Origin: Azotobacter paspali
GTDB taxonomy: Bacteria; Pseudomonadota; Gammaproteobacteria; Pseudomonadales; Pseudomonadaceae
Length of the DNA: 64,000 bases
Reading direction: 5' to 3' (one strand)
Assembly: GCF_042434745.1 (NCBI RefSeq)
Contig: NZ_JBHLSS010000076.1
The notes under the pieces were generated by a model. It was not told the origin of the DNA and did no database searches. It worked only from the letters and a program-made list of their open reading frames with translations. The position numbers and the translations under genes were made by a program. Positions 52,237 through 61,794 of this stretch are shown here, piece after piece. Positions within the stretch are counted from its first letter, which is position 1. The number at the start of each line of letters is the position of its first letter.

Positions 52237-52272
52237 AAAAACCGCCGGCAGATCCGACCTACCGGCAGTTTT
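52237..52272. terminator. Bidirectional terminator between repeat protein and HPF-like gene
   Basis: AAAACCGCCGG and CCGGCAGTTTT pair across a 13-base loop with A and T runs outside, between two convergent genes. Confidence 0.75.
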
Positions 52273-52283
52273 CTGCTGTGAGT

Positions 52284-52694
52284 TCAGGCGATGCGCAGTT
52301 GCTCCTCGATGAGGAAATCCTCCTCCAGCAAGCGGTCGCGATCGGCCACGCTGCCAGCGAACCCACGGCTGCCCGCAATGCGCTTGTTGCGCTGCTTGCC
52401 GAGCCGATGGGCCAGGGCATGGCCAAGTTTTTCCATCGCGCCGTCCAGGGCGAACTCCAGGGACTCGGCGTTATGACTCGCCGACAGCGGCTGGCATCCC
52501 CTGGCGCGGGCTTCAATCTGGCAGCGCTTGTCGTTGGCTCCGGCCTTATTGCCTTTCTCGTCGTTCAGATGGACGACAACGCGGGTCAACTCCTCGCCAT
52601 AACGCTCGAACTTGTTGGCGATGGTGGCGCGGACCCAGCCGGCCAGACGGGCACTGCCTTCGATATGGTTATCGCTGTGAACTTGGAGTTGCAT
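52284..52694 (-). CDS. HPF/RaiA-like ribosome-associated protein
   Basis: The 136-aa protein from ATG 52694 begins MQLQVHSDNHIEGSARLAGW and has ELTRVVVHLNDEKGNKAGAN, DKRCQIEARARGCQPLSASH and ESLEFALDGAMEKLGHALAH, the core of the sigma-54-modulation/ribosome-hibernation fold. The variant HLNDEKGNKAGANDKRC and the basic end (GKQRNKRIAGSRG) mark a subgroup distinct from HPF of the rpoN locus. It probably binds idle ribosomes under stress; that is inference from the fold. Confidence 0.82.
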   Translation of the reverse strand: MQLQVHSDNHIEGSARLAGWVRATIANKFERYGEELTRVVVHLNDEKGNKAGANDKRCQIEARARGCQPLSASHNAESLEFALDGAMEKLGHALAHRLGKQRNKRIAGSRGFAGSVADRDRLLEEDFLIEEQLRIA

Positions 52695-53149
52695 ATGCCA
52701 TTCCCTCTTCAACCGATCAGCAATGGTGCCGCGTAGTTGCATCGCGACAACTCCAGACTACGCCGAACCGTGGCGCCTGGAAGTCCCCGATGCAGAGAAA
52801 AATATGCATTGCTGACTTGTGTCAGAAATCCGTAACAATGGCGGCGATGAGGGACGTGCAATCCGAGACAGGCCTAGGATCGATATTTCGGTCGCCCCGA
52901 ACCTCTCACCCTGTCTGCCGGCGGCCATCTGCCCTGCCTTCATACAAGAACATGAAATCGACCGGAGTTCGGCATAGCGATCACTTTGCCGGAAACTTCG
53001 CACGGGATACGCCCTTTCAGTCCGGACCGCTCCCCCGATCGCCCCCGATGCAGGCTGTCACCGGCCCCGTTGCCAAAGGCGCCTGAAGCGATCAAAACTC
53101 GCCCAGGCCGGCTACAATGGCCGCTCGTTTCGTCCCGAATCTCACCGCC
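52695..53149. other. Divergent intergenic region of the HPF-like and RlhA-like genes
   Basis: About 455 bases. It contains short A/T-rich stretches (AAAAATATGCATTGCTGACTT near 52800, given here in part) that may be promoter DNA. No gene, repeat or RNA motif is supported. Confidence 0.35.
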
Positions 53150-55150
53150 ATGTCATTACCCAAGCACCATCTGGAACTGCTCAGCCCGGCACGGGATGTG
53201 TCTATCGCCAAGGAGGCGATCCTGCATGGCGCCGATGCCGTGTACATCGGCGGCCCCAGCTTCGGTGCGCGGCACAGCGCTGGCAACGATGTGACGGATA
53301 TCGCCAGCCTGGTGGAGTTCGCCCACCGGTTCCACGCCCGGGTGTTCGTCACCCTCAACACCATCCTGCACGACGACGAGCTGGAATCAGCCCGCCAGTT
53401 GATCTGGCAGCTACACGACGCGGGCATCGACGCGCTGATCGTGCAAGACATGGGCATCCTGGAAATGGACATTCCACCCATCGAGCTGCACGCCAGCACC
53501 CAGTGCGACATCCGCACCCTGGAAAAGGCGAAATTCCTGGCCGATGCCGGTTTCTCCCAACTAGTGCTGGCGCGCGAACTCGGCCTTGCGGAGGTCCGCG
53601 CCATCGGCGCGCAGGTGGACTCGACTATCGAGTTCTTCATCCACGGCGCGCTGTGCGTGGCCTTCTCCGGGCAGTGCTACATCTCCCACGCGCAGACCGG
53701 GCGCAGCGCCAACCGAGGCGACTGCTCGCAGGCCTGCCGGCTGCCCTACACCTTGAAGGACGACCAGGGCCGGGTGGTGGCCTACGACAAGCACCTGCTG
53801 TCGATGAAGGACAACAACCAAAGCGCCAACCTGCGCGCGTTGATCGATGCCGGGGTGCGCTCCTTCAAGATCGAGGGGCGCTACAAGGACATGGGCTACG
53901 TGAAGAACATCACCGCCTACTACCGGCAACGGCTCGACGAGATCCTGAGCGAGCGCCCGGAGCTGGCACGAGCCTCCAGCGGCCGGACCGAGCACTTCTT
54001 CGTACCGGACCCGGACAAGACCTTTCACCGCGGCAGCACGGACTACTTCGTCAACGAGCGCAGGATCGACATCGGCGCCTTCGATTCGCCGACCTTCACC
54101 GGCCTACCGGTGGGCGAGATCCTCAAGGTCCGCAAGAAGGACTTCATCGCCGGCACCACGGAGCCGCTCGGCAACGGCGACGGCCTAAACGTGCTGGTCA
54201 AGCGCGAAGTGGTGGGCTTCCGTGCCAGCGTCGTCGAACAGCTCGGACGCTCCGAGCGGGACGGCAAGCCCCACTGGCAATACCGCATCGAGCCCAACGA
54301 GATGCCGGCCGCGCTGAAGCAGTTGCGTCCGCATCATGCGCTGAACCGCAACCTGGACCACGACTGGCAGCAGGCGCTGCAGAAAACCTCCGCCGAGCGC
54401 CGGGTTGGGGTGCGCTGGCAGGTCCGGCTGACGGAGCGGGCACTTGACCTGAACGTCACCAGCGAGGAAGGCGTCGGCGCTTCGGCGAGTCTCGCCGGGC
54501 CTTTCGGACTGGCGAAGAAGCCGGAACAGGCGCTCGAGCAGTTGCGCGACCTGCTCGGCCAGTTGGGCACAACCCTCTACCATGCCGAAGAAGTGGAGAT
54601 CGATGCACCGCAGGCATTCTTCGTCCCCAACTCCCTGCTCAAGGCCCTACGCCGCGAGGCCATCGAGGCCTTGACGACCGCCCGCCTGGCCGCCCATCGG
54701 CACGGCAGCCGCAAGCCGGTCAGCGAACCGCCACCGGTGTACCCGGAATCGCACCTGACCTTCCTGGCCAACGTGTACAACGAGAAGGCCCAAGCGTTCT
54801 ATCGCCGCTACGGCGTGCAACTGATCGACTCGGCCTACGAGGCTCACGCGCAGGCCGGCGAAGTGCCAGTGATGATCACCAAGCACTGTCTGCGTTTCTC
54901 CTTCAATCTGTGCCCGAAACAGGCCGAGGGCGTCACGGGCGTGCGCACCAAGGTCGCGCCGATGCAACTGGTGCATCAGGACGAGGTGCTGACCCTGACT
55001 TTCGACTGCAAGGCTTGCGAGATGCACGTCATCGGCAGGATGAAAGGCCACATCCTCGCTCAACCCCAACCCGGCAGTACGACCGGTATCGTCGGCCAGA
55101 TCAGCCCCGAGGAGCTGCTCAAGACCATCAGGAACAGGCCGCAACGCTGA
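53150..55150 (+). CDS. rlhA: U32 family protein, RlhA-like (23S rRNA C2501 hydroxylation)
   Basis: The 666-aa protein from ATG 53150 begins MSLPKHHLELLSPARDVSIA. The U32 signature region is HGALCVAFSGQCYISHAQTG followed by SANRGDCSQACRLPY, holding the cysteines that bind an Fe-S cluster in this group. More Cys lie near the C-terminus (MITKHCLRFSFNLCPKQAEG and FDCKACEMHV). Length and these Cys fit YdcP/RlhA, which with prephenate makes 5-hydroxycytidine at C2501 (E. coli numbering), rather than the shorter YegQ/TrhP. The ATG 11 codons upstream (53117) is possible. Confidence 0.86.
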   Translation: MSLPKHHLELLSPARDVSIAKEAILHGADAVYIGGPSFGARHSAGNDVTDIASLVEFAHRFHARVFVTLNTILHDDELESARQLIWQLHDAGIDALIVQDMGILEMDIPPIELHASTQCDIRTLEKAKFLADAGFSQLVLARELGLAEVRAIGAQVDSTIEFFIHGALCVAFSGQCYISHAQTGRSANRGDCSQACRLPYTLKDDQGRVVAYDKHLLSMKDNNQSANLRALIDAGVRSFKIEGRYKDMGYVKNITAYYRQRLDEILSERPELARASSGRTEHFFVPDPDKTFHRGSTDYFVNERRIDIGAFDSPTFTGLPVGEILKVRKKDFIAGTTEPLGNGDGLNVLVKREVVGFRASVVEQLGRSERDGKPHWQYRIEPNEMPAALKQLRPHHALNRNLDHDWQQALQKTSAERRVGVRWQVRLTERALDLNVTSEEGVGASASLAGPFGLAKKPEQALEQLRDLLGQLGTTLYHAEEVEIDAPQAFFVPNSLLKALRREAIEALTTARLAAHRHGSRKPVSEPPPVYPESHLTFLANVYNEKAQAFYRRYGVQLIDSAYEAHAQAGEVPVMITKHCLRFSFNLCPKQAEGVTGVRTKVAPMQLVHQDEVLTLTFDCKACEMHVIGRMKGHILAQPQPGSTTGIVGQISPEELLKTIRNRPQR

Positions 55151-55188
55151 GCCCGCCGGTCTGCCCGGAAGGCCGAGCCGGCGCTTGA

Positions 55189-55222
55189 ACGAAAAAACCC
55201 CGCGTCGAGCAGGGCTTTTTCG
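55189..55222 (+). terminator. Terminator after rlhA
   Basis: CGAAAAAACCCC and GGGCTTTTTCG pair around a short loop and end in a T-run; the A-run upstream also makes it usable by the convergent small membrane-protein gene. Confidence 0.85.
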
Positions 55223-55245
55223 TTCATTTTCTTCCGGTTTTCGCA

Positions 55246-55395
55246 TCAACCCATTCTGAGACCGGTGCTGTCCACCACGCCATCCGCATGGGTTGCCACC
55301 TTGGACGAAGAACGCATCCAACGTCCCAAGCACACACCCGCCACGAACAGAACCAACCAGGTAAACGCTACGGTAAGAACAATGGCCATCAACAT
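55246..55395 (-). CDS. Small membrane protein, 49 aa
   Basis: AAGGAGAGATAACG precedes the ATG at 55395, giving MLMAIVLTVAFTWLVLFVAG then VCLGRWMRSSSK and a short polar tail. One transmembrane helix fills residues 2-24. The longer frame starting at 55509 lacks an RBS. No family is recognised; such single-helix proteins are often stress-related or regulatory. Confidence 0.6.
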   Translation of the reverse strand: MLMAIVLTVAFTWLVLFVAGVCLGRWMRSSSKVATHADGVVDSTGLRMG

Positions 55396-56260
55396 CGTTA
55401 TCTCTCCTTGATACTCACGTTGTACGGTAATATGTAGCAATAATTCGCTCTTGACAAATTGACCAAAATCAAAAGAAGGGACTCTTTCGGTTTCGGGGTT
55501 TTCAAACATTCCGCTTGCCAGCTTTCCTTTCCACTCGATGATCCGCGCCCTCGCGTACCACTGCCAGCCGCCGGCGGATAGAAGAGCTACATGGTTTCAG
55601 CGCCCTCGCCCTCTGGCTTTCCTGTCGATACCAGCGCCCTGCTGGCATGGGCGAACAGCGGGATCGGGTCGCTGGCGACGATCGACGTCCGACAAGCCCC
55701 CGAATGCCCGGGCCGGCCATGACGCACCGGTATGCCCCGCATGGATACGCACCTTGTAGTTAAATAAAAAAATCACTACAAAACTATTGACACGACCGCC
55801 TTCATCCCCCGATGATGAAGCTGCTTCCCTAACAGGGAGCCCTGGTAAGGGTGTTCGCGGTTTGCTCGACCCACCTCGTCGAGCCACTTCGCGGCTGTAC
55901 TGCCCACAAGGCGGACTGATGAAGTTGACTGGCAGTGATCGCACTGGTGGCGAGAAAGCGCTGGCGAGACATTCTGATGATGCTTGTGGCGGACCGCACG
56001 ACCCCTCCGGCCCGTTCCAGACACTATCGATGCCTGCCTCCCGCCCTCTCCTCCTCGCGATCCCGCCCCGACTTCTCCAGGCTTGCTTTGTGTAGTTAGC
56101 TCAGATCGGCGCTACATAAGGCTCATGTTGTGATCTGGACCCAGCTGTACGGGATACAGGCCACCCTCCGATCCATCGATCCACGGACGGCTGGCCTGAA
56201 CCGAAAGGCGGCACATTTTCGCAAACGCTCGATCAATGGATGACCATGAGGACCTTGCAC
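55396..56260. other. ~860-base gene-poor region
   Basis: No protein gene is convincing. The part 55430-55510 is A/T-rich and may be promoter DNA for the small membrane protein. At 55755-55800 the minus strand has a T-run (GTGATTTTTTTATTT) preceded by hairpin-forming sequence (CTTCATC...GATGAAG; CAGGGCTCCCTG), which looks like the 3' end of an untranslated minus-strand RNA. I could not match it to a known small RNA. Confidence 0.35.
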
Positions 56261-56593
56261 ATGAATCTGAACAACAACGCACTCTCTCCCGATGAATTGG
56301 CTCAACTGTTCGCCCAACGCCGGGACAAGAGCGAAAGCCACATCCTCTGGGTCTGCGAGGCAGGCGAAGTCCATCTCGATCGCCTTCCGGCCGGCATGGA
56401 GGAAACCGAATTCGAGAAGCGCACCCCTGCCATGCGTGTCAGGCTCAAAGCCTATCGCCGGGGAAAGGGCTACGTCGGCAAGAAAGCCGCGGCCGATCGG
56501 GAATTCATCGATCGCCTTCACCAGACCCTGACTGAACACTGGCGCGTCGCCCGGAGCAATCCCGGCGTTCACTATGTGGACAAATACTGCTGA
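56261..56593 (+). CDS. Conserved hypothetical protein, 110 aa
   Basis: I recognise no named family. From ATG 56261 it reads MNLNNNALSPDELAQLFAQR, then ILWVCEAGEVHLDRLPAG, MRVRLKAYRRGKGYVGKKAA and a helical end with HWRVARSNPGVHYVDKYC. It is soluble, with a mixed alpha/beta pattern. AGGA eight bases upstream supports this start over the ATG at 56240. A strong terminator follows. Confidence 0.7.
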   Translation: MNLNNNALSPDELAQLFAQRRDKSESHILWVCEAGEVHLDRLPAGMEETEFEKRTPAMRVRLKAYRRGKGYVGKKAAADREFIDRLHQTLTEHWRVARSNPGVHYVDKYC

Positions 56594-56615
56594 CCGACAA
56601 TCTTGCCTGAACCCG

Positions 56616-56650
56616 AGCCTACCCGACGCCCTCGCCGGTTCGGGTAGGCT
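56616..56650 (+). terminator. Strong terminator after the 110-aa gene
   Basis: AGCCTACCCGA and TCGGGTAGGCT form an 11-pair stem followed by TTT, starting 23 bases after the stop. Confidence 0.9.
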
Positions 56651-56856
56651 TTCCCATCCCGTCCCTACGTTCTCGCTTGAGAACCTCGCCTCGCACCGGC
56701 ACACGCGCGCAAAGTGCCTCTTTGCCGGGAGCGCAATGCCGTCCCGCTTCCGTACTAGACTTGAACCGATCCCACAATCGAGGCCGACGCCAGGGAGGTG
56801 ATGATGGTGCACGCCCCACGCATTCCCCGCTGATCCCTCTTTCCTTGGAGATAGCC

Positions 56857-56988
56857 ATGAGCAAAAGCCACGAGACGCACAAGCAAGCCAAGAAAAAACC
56901 GCTAAAGAACCCCCAGGAAAAACGCCAGGCTAAGCGCCTCAAGAAATCCGGGCACAGCCTGCTGGGCAGCCACGGCGCTACCTCATGA
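56857..56988 (+). CDS. Small lysine-rich protein, 43 aa
   Basis: CTTGGAG precedes ATG 56857. The product MSKSHETHKQAKKKPLKNPQ continues EKRQAKRLKKSGHSLLG and ends SHGATS. Nearly a third of residues are Lys/Arg, with no hydrophobic core, so it is probably disordered and may bind nucleic acid. I know of short basic proteins of this kind in pseudomonads but no function. Confidence 0.6.
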   Translation: MSKSHETHKQAKKKPLKNPQEKRQAKRLKKSGHSLLGSHGATS

Positions 56989-57037
56989 CCCCCGACGCGC
57001 CATGCGCCGAGCCCGTGCCACCGCATAGCCGGCAGGC

Positions 57038-58297
57038 TCAATCCCGCTTTTGCTCGAACACGGCCGCTGCCGGCCGTGTTGCCGGCTCCGCGCAGCTATT
57101 CCCGGCATCGAGCGCCCTGCCGCCGTTCATTAGGACGAAGCAACGCGGCGCCTTGTATGCCAACAGCAAGCCGGCGCAAAGCGCGATCGCCACAGTGACC
57201 AGAACGCTGGCCAGATAATGCGCCAGCATCCAGCCGTCCGTCGGAGCCGGGACCAGGCGCCACAGTTGGATCTTCACCTCAGCGATCAGCGGAAAGTGCA
57301 TGGCATAGAGGAAGAAGGACAGACCGCCGTAGCGTGCGACAACGGCCCCCGCCGGCGTCGCCGCGAGTTGCAAAACCATTCCCCAGCAGGCCAGCACGCC
57401 GATCGGGCGCATGGCACGCGTCGCCACCGACAGCCACTCGGGCCGCTGATCGTCCCAGCCCAGCAACAGGGGTGCCGCGGCCCGCAGCGCGACGAGAACG
57501 ACATAGGCCAGCGCCAGCGTCAACGCAGCACGTCGCCCCACCTCCAGCGACACACCGCCCATGCGCAACCAACCTCCCAGATAGAAAAAGAACACCACGT
57601 CGGAGCGGAAAAAGATCAGCAGGTCGTGGCCGGCCAACCACGCCGGCCCCAGTATCGCCAGTCCCACGTAGGGCGCATGGCGCAGCAGAAGCCACAAAAG
57701 CGGACTGATCAGGACAGTGACGAACAGGTCGCGCACGAACCAGAACTGGAACCCCACCGGGTGCCGGGTGAGGCCGAAGACGGCGTTGAGATAGTCAAAC
57801 CAGCCGGCACGCTCGAAGCGGATATTGAGGACTCCAGGCAAGGGATCGCTCGCCCGCCAGATGAACAGGGACAGCAGGATCGCCAGGAACACGGCGTTCC
57901 AGAACACCAGCGGCAGGTACAAGGACCTCAGGCGGCGGCGAATACGCCGCTGCAGCTCGAAACGGGCGGCATGCGGCCGCGCGGCGAAGGAAAAGAACAG
58001 CCAGCCGGAAATCAAGCTGAGTAGGGGAACCGCGCTGAAGAAGAAGAACAGGACGAAGCTGTTGACGAAGGTCGCCAGCGGATGATGCGCGACGTCCATA
58101 CCGTCGAAGGGCGAAACCTGCAAATTCGGGTAGCTCATGTAGTGCAGGAATACCAGGCCGACGATCAGGGTGATGCGTGCGAAACCGATGGCCCGCGACA
58201 GTTCCCGCGCGGTCGGCGGACGAGCGTCACGGCGTAGCCATCGCGTAAAACCATCGCCGAACTTCACTGCCTGGAGTTTCACTGGCGTGTCCTCCAC
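57038..58297 (-). CDS. Acyltransferase-3-like membrane protein
   Basis: The 419-aa protein has about ten transmembrane helices. The first (FARITLIVGLVFLHYMSYP) carries the conserved Arg and His region of acyltransferase 3 proteins. Others include FVLFFFFSAVPLLSLISGWLF, FWFVRDLFVTVLISPLLWLL and YGGLSFFLYAMHFPLIAEVK, the latter typical of OpgC/fucose O-acetylase-type enzymes. It probably acylates a surface polysaccharide or lipid. An unlinked gene, inserted where pseudomonads usually have the 6S RNA and ygfA genes after zapA. Confidence 0.82.
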   Translation of the reverse strand: MEDTPVKLQAVKFGDGFTRWLRRDARPPTARELSRAIGFARITLIVGLVFLHYMSYPNLQVSPFDGMDVAHHPLATFVNSFVLFFFFSAVPLLSLISGWLFFSFAARPHAARFELQRRIRRRLRSLYLPLVFWNAVFLAILLSLFIWRASDPLPGVLNIRFERAGWFDYLNAVFGLTRHPVGFQFWFVRDLFVTVLISPLLWLLLRHAPYVGLAILGPAWLAGHDLLIFFRSDVVFFFYLGGWLRMGGVSLEVGRRAALTLALAYVVLVALRAAAPLLLGWDDQRPEWLSVATRAMRPIGVLACWGMVLQLAATPAGAVVARYGGLSFFLYAMHFPLIAEVKIQLWRLVPAPTDGWMLAHYLASVLVTVAIALCAGLLLAYKAPRCFVLMNGGRALDAGNSCAEPATRPAAAVFEQKRD

Positions 58298-58481
58298 GGT
58301 GAACGATCAGGGGGCGCGTATTCGCTTCGATGGCTCGGCTTCGCTTGTTCCGGATAGCGCCACCCCGCCCGCGCGCTTTCGCGCCGGCCAGTACTCCTGG
58401 GACCCAGGGCTTTCCTTTCGCGATCCGGCTGGGCGACGGCCTGCATGCCTTCCGTCGGAGCGCGCGGGCCGGCGCGGCGGG

Positions 58482-58763
58482 CTACGCCTGCGACTGGCGG
58501 TTGATCTGCTCGATGCAGGCGGCGAGGCGCTGCTCGGCCGCGCGCATTTGCCGCTCCTGCTGTAGCAGCGGGACGCAGAGATTGAGGGCCGTCAGCACCA
58601 GCAGTTCGTCCTTGCTGGCGGCGGGAAAACGCTGGCGGCTTTCCGACAGGCGCTGCTGAAGCAGGTCGGCGGCCTCCTGCAGGACGCGCTCCTCGCTGGC
58701 GGAGGCCTTGATCGGGTAGTCGCGCCCGAGAATCTTCAGGACACGAACGCCATTCTCCTTCAT
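58482..58763 (-). CDS. zapA: Cell division protein ZapA
   Basis: The 93-aa protein begins MKENGVRVLKILGRDYPIKA and has EERVLQEAADLLQQRLSESR and KDELLVLTALNLCVPLLQQE, the ZapA pattern: an N-terminal beta/alpha domain binding FtsZ and a C-terminal coiled coil for tetramer formation. It cross-links FtsZ filaments at midcell. The ATG overlaps the upstream gene stop by four bases. Confidence 0.95.
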   Translation of the reverse strand: MKENGVRVLKILGRDYPIKASASEERVLQEAADLLQQRLSESRQRFPAASKDELLVLTALNLCVPLLQQERQMRAAEQRLAACIEQINRQSQA

Positions 58764-58987
58764 GCGAGGCTACTGGCACCGGCGCGTTCAAGCAGCGCCT
58801 GCAGGCGGGCGAGCGTAGCGGCCTGCCGCTCTTCTTGTTCGAGGGCGGCCAGTTGCAGGTTGTCGTTCTCCTCCCTAGCCTGGCGCAGCTCCTGCTCAAG
58901 CTGGCTGCAATTTTCGGCCAGAGTGCGATTCTGTTGCAGAAGATCGGCCACGACGCGTTCGAGTTGAGCAAGGGTTGTATCAAGCAT
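58760..58987 (-). CDS. TIGR02449/ZapB-like coiled-coil protein
   Basis: The 75-aa protein begins MLDTTLAQLERVVADLLQQN and is one coiled coil (RTLAENCSQLEQELRQAREE). It is the usual upstream partner of zapA in pseudomonads and is thought to act in division like ZapB. ATGA overlap with zapA. Confidence 0.9.
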   Translation of the reverse strand: MLDTTLAQLERVVADLLQQNRTLAENCSQLEQELRQAREENDNLQLAALEQEERQAATLARLQALLERAGASSLA

Positions 58988-59132
58988 GGTAAGTATCTGA
59001 ATCCGTGAGGAAGCGGAGAAGGTTATCTAAGAACACAGGCAAAAGGAAAAGTTTTCGAGCGGATTGTTGCGCCGTGCAACCCGGCGCATTCAGCCGCCTT
59101 AGCGCGGCATGGCCGAACCGCGCCTGTGCTGT

Positions 59133-59918
59133 TCAGCCATGCCCGAACCAATGTTGCCAGGCCAGACGCACCGTCAGGACCAGCACCATGCCGATGAACA
59201 GCGGACGGATGAGGCGGCCTCCGCCGCCGATGGCGGTACGGGCGCCCAGCCAGGCGCCGGTCATCAGCGCACAGCCCATGCTCAGGCCGAGTAGCCAAGC
59301 CACCTGGCCGCTGCCGATGAAGACACTCAAGGCCACGGCGTTGCTGACGAAATTCATGCTGCGGGCCACGCCGCTGGCGCGCACCAGGTCGAGCGGATAC
59401 AGCAGCAGGGAGCTGACCGTCCAGAAGGTGCCGGTACCGGGACCCGCCACACCGTCGTAGGCGCCGAGGGCGAGACCTTGCGGCCACTGGCGTAGCTTCG
59501 CGATCCGCGCATCGGGCCGGTGGATGCCGCCCGGAGTAGGGCTGAACAGCAGATACAGCCCGCAGGCGAAGACGATGACCGGCAGCGACTGGTTCAGCCA
59601 CCTGGCCGGCAGGTAATGGGCGACGGCGGCGCCCAGGAGCGCGCCGAGGGCGGTAGCGACGAGTGCGCCATACCACTGCCGGGGATGGAACAGGCCACGC
59701 CGGATGAAGGTCAGGCTGGCGATAGCCGCGCCGAAGGTGAAGCAGAGCTTGTTGGTCCCCAGCACCAGATGCGGCGGCAGGCCGGCGGTCAGCAGCGCGG
59801 GTACCGTGATCAGGCCGCCCCCGCCGGCGATGGCGTCGATGAAACCGGCGACGAAGGCCACGCATGCCAGGACGACGAGGGTGACAGGGTCCAAGGCGAT
59901 TTCGAAGGCAAAGGACAT
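59133..59918 (-). CDS. TSUP (TauE/SafE) family membrane permease
   Basis: The 261-aa protein from ATG 59918 has seven to eight helices and the family's paired motifs. FVAGFIDAIAGGGGLITVPA lies in the first half with LGTNKLCFTFGA; GAYDGVAGPGTGTFW opens the second half with ASGVARSMNFVSNAVA. TSUP members export or import sulfite, sulfoacetate or similar anions; this substrate is unknown. The earlier in-frame ATG at 60002 adds an unlikely basic leader. Confidence 0.88.
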   Translation of the reverse strand: MSFAFEIALDPVTLVVLACVAFVAGFIDAIAGGGGLITVPALLTAGLPPHLVLGTNKLCFTFGAAIASLTFIRRGLFHPRQWYGALVATALGALLGAAVAHYLPARWLNQSLPVIVFACGLYLLFSPTPGGIHRPDARIAKLRQWPQGLALGAYDGVAGPGTGTFWTVSSLLLYPLDLVRASGVARSMNFVSNAVALSVFIGSGQVAWLLGLSMGCALMTGAWLGARTAIGGGGRLIRPLFIGMVLVLTVRLAWQHWFGHG

Positions 59919-60108
59919 GACGAAGGTGCGTCCCGGCGAGAGGAAGGCCGCGGATGGTAGCGCGTCGCGCCAGCGCCGCGAATCCTCGCAAGACACTTTC
60001 ATTCATTCGCCCCGGCTCGCCGCTATCCACCGCTGAAAAGCCTCGATTGGAAGCCCCCGGCCCTCCCTCCGCCGGATGACGCAGCGAGCGAAGCTGAAAA
60101 CGCCTCTC

Positions 60109-61149
60109 CTACGGCCTGGCCGCACGCCACAGCTCCGGCCAGTCATCGGGTGGGCTGCCGGCGCACCGCTGCATCATTCGCATGGACTGCAATTGGAAGC
60201 GCTCGCCGTCGAACAGCCAACTGCCCGCATCGCCGCAATCGCCGACACCCCTGCCCTTCATGAAATACCCCAGCTCTCCGCTCCCTTCGTCGTAGTTGAC
60301 CCAGCCGCCGAGTCCCTCGCCGCCGAACGGCAAGGGGTCGATACGCAGCGGCTGGCGCGGATAAGGCGCCTGGCGGGCGACACGGTAGAGGGCGAAACTG
60401 CAGTTATAGGTCGCACAGGACGTCTGGATCAGCACCAGCGCTTCCTGGCCGTTGAGGGCATGGACCTCGGCTTCGGGCTCCAGGCTCTCCGGGTCGGCCT
60501 CCAGCCATTCGCTACGCGTGGCCTCCATCACCGCTAGGGGGATGCCCTGACGCTCGGCGTCGGTCAGCGGCGTGACACCGGGGAAAGGCCGCAGCAGGGG
60601 CAGCGGCGGCGCTTCCGGCACCTCGCGATCGTCGCGCTCGCCCAGTCGGTATAGCGCGCCGCGGGTGTCCAGGCGCCCCTGCACCGAATCCATCAACAAT
60701 AGCGCCGCGGAAAGGCCGGCGAGGGAAAGCTCGGCCTCCTCGCCCTCCGCGTCCAGGCGCAGGATCTCGCCATTGCGCCACTCGGCCAGCAGTGCGCGCG
60801 CCATATCGCCCTCGCCGTGCACGATCGGCTCTCCTTCGCCCACCCCGGTCCGCAGAAGGCTCGCCAGCGCATCCGGCAGCGGCCGGTCGTCGGTCGACAA
60901 CGTGAAATGCCCGGGCTGCCCGCTGTAGGTCAGACGCACCCACGGCGAGGTCCGGGGGCCGGCATCGCGGCCGATCACCAGCCGCAAGGGGCTGAAGCCG
61001 AAAGCTGTGGCACTGATGGCCTGGCAACTGCGCAGGTTGTCGCAAGCCACCACCCAGTCCTTGATTTCGCGATACAGGGGAACCGGCTCCGGCGCCGCCT
61101 GGGCGGCGCCTCCGAGCAGGAGAAGAGTCACGGGCAACAGGCGCGACAT
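60109..61149 (-). CDS. DUF1176 secreted protein
   Basis: The 346-aa protein has a signal peptide (MSRLLPVTLLLLGGAAQAAP), then YREIKDWVVACDNLRSCQA, a sequence characteristic of DUF1176 (paired Cys for a disulfide). Further marks are AVMEATRSEWLEADP, LIQTSCATYNCSFALYRV and FQLQSMRMMQRCAG at the end. It is periplasmic or exported, of unknown role. The ATG at 61149 is chosen for the signal peptide. Confidence 0.88.
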   Translation of the reverse strand: MSRLLPVTLLLLGGAAQAAPEPVPLYREIKDWVVACDNLRSCQAISATAFGFSPLRLVIGRDAGPRTSPWVRLTYSGQPGHFTLSTDDRPLPDALASLLRTGVGEGEPIVHGEGDMARALLAEWRNGEILRLDAEGEEAELSLAGLSAALLLMDSVQGRLDTRGALYRLGERDDREVPEAPPLPLLRPFPGVTPLTDAERQGIPLAVMEATRSEWLEADPESLEPEAEVHALNGQEALVLIQTSCATYNCSFALYRVARQAPYPRQPLRIDPLPFGGEGLGGWVNYDEGSGELGYFMKGRGVGDCGDAGSWLFDGERFQLQSMRMMQRCAGSPPDDWPELWRAARP

Positions 61150-61392
61150 GGGAGCTCCGTTCTGCATGGGGCAATCTTGACGCGCATCTTGCGCGCCGAA
61201 CCGGGACGCCACAAGCGCGACCGGCGGGCGCCGCCGGCCGCCGACAGCAGTACGGCACCCCGCACCGTGTACCCGATACCGTCATTTTTCGGCAAATTGC
61301 TAGTATTTCCCCGGCAACTACCGCCCGGATAACGACGCCTCCTTGATCTATTATGCTCCACTTCGCCACAACCGAAAAATGGAGGGTCCCCC

Positions 61393-61794
61393 ATGGGCTT
61401 GTTCAGCAATATTCTCAATTCGCTCGGGTTCGGCTCGAAAGCGCGGTCGGAGGAAGCTCCGACCAGTGCACCACCATCGACGCCCACACCGGCCGGTCCC
61501 ACACCGACCGCCTCCACGACGACGAATGGCGGACCGGTGGACGTGGTGGGCAAACTGGAAGACTTGGCAGCCAGACACCCGGAAAAGCTCAACTGGAAGA
61601 CCTCTATCGTCGACCTGCTCAAGCTACTCGATCTGGACAGCAGCCTGCAGGCGCGTAAGGAATTGGCCGGCGAACTGGGCTGTCCGCCGGAGAAGATGGG
61701 CGATTCGGCGCAGATGAACACCTGGCTGCACAAGGCCGTACTGCAGAAGCTGGCGGAAAACGGTGGTAACGTGCCGCCCGAGCTGCTGCATTGA
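61393..61794 (+). CDS. DUF3597 protein
   Basis: The 133-aa protein begins MGLFSNILNSLGFGSKARSE. It has a Pro/Thr/Ala-rich linker (residues 20-48) and a helical C-terminal domain with VDVVGKLEDLAARHPEKLNW, SIVDLLKLLDLDSS and MNTWLHKAVLQKLAENGG, the DUF3597 domain. No signal peptide. Function unknown. GGAGGG precedes the ATG. Confidence 0.9.
   Translation: MGLFSNILNSLGFGSKARSEEAPTSAPPSTPTPAGPTPTASTTTNGGPVDVVGKLEDLAARHPEKLNWKTSIVDLLKLLDLDSSLQARKELAGELGCPPEKMGDSAQMNTWLHKAVLQKLAENGGNVPPELLH

Noticed and set aside
58298..58481. 6S RNA gene (ssrS) expected after zapA
   Set aside because: Position and length fit, and the strand can fold locally, but I could not recognise the 6S closing stem and central bubble, so it is not called. 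A covariance-model search would decide.
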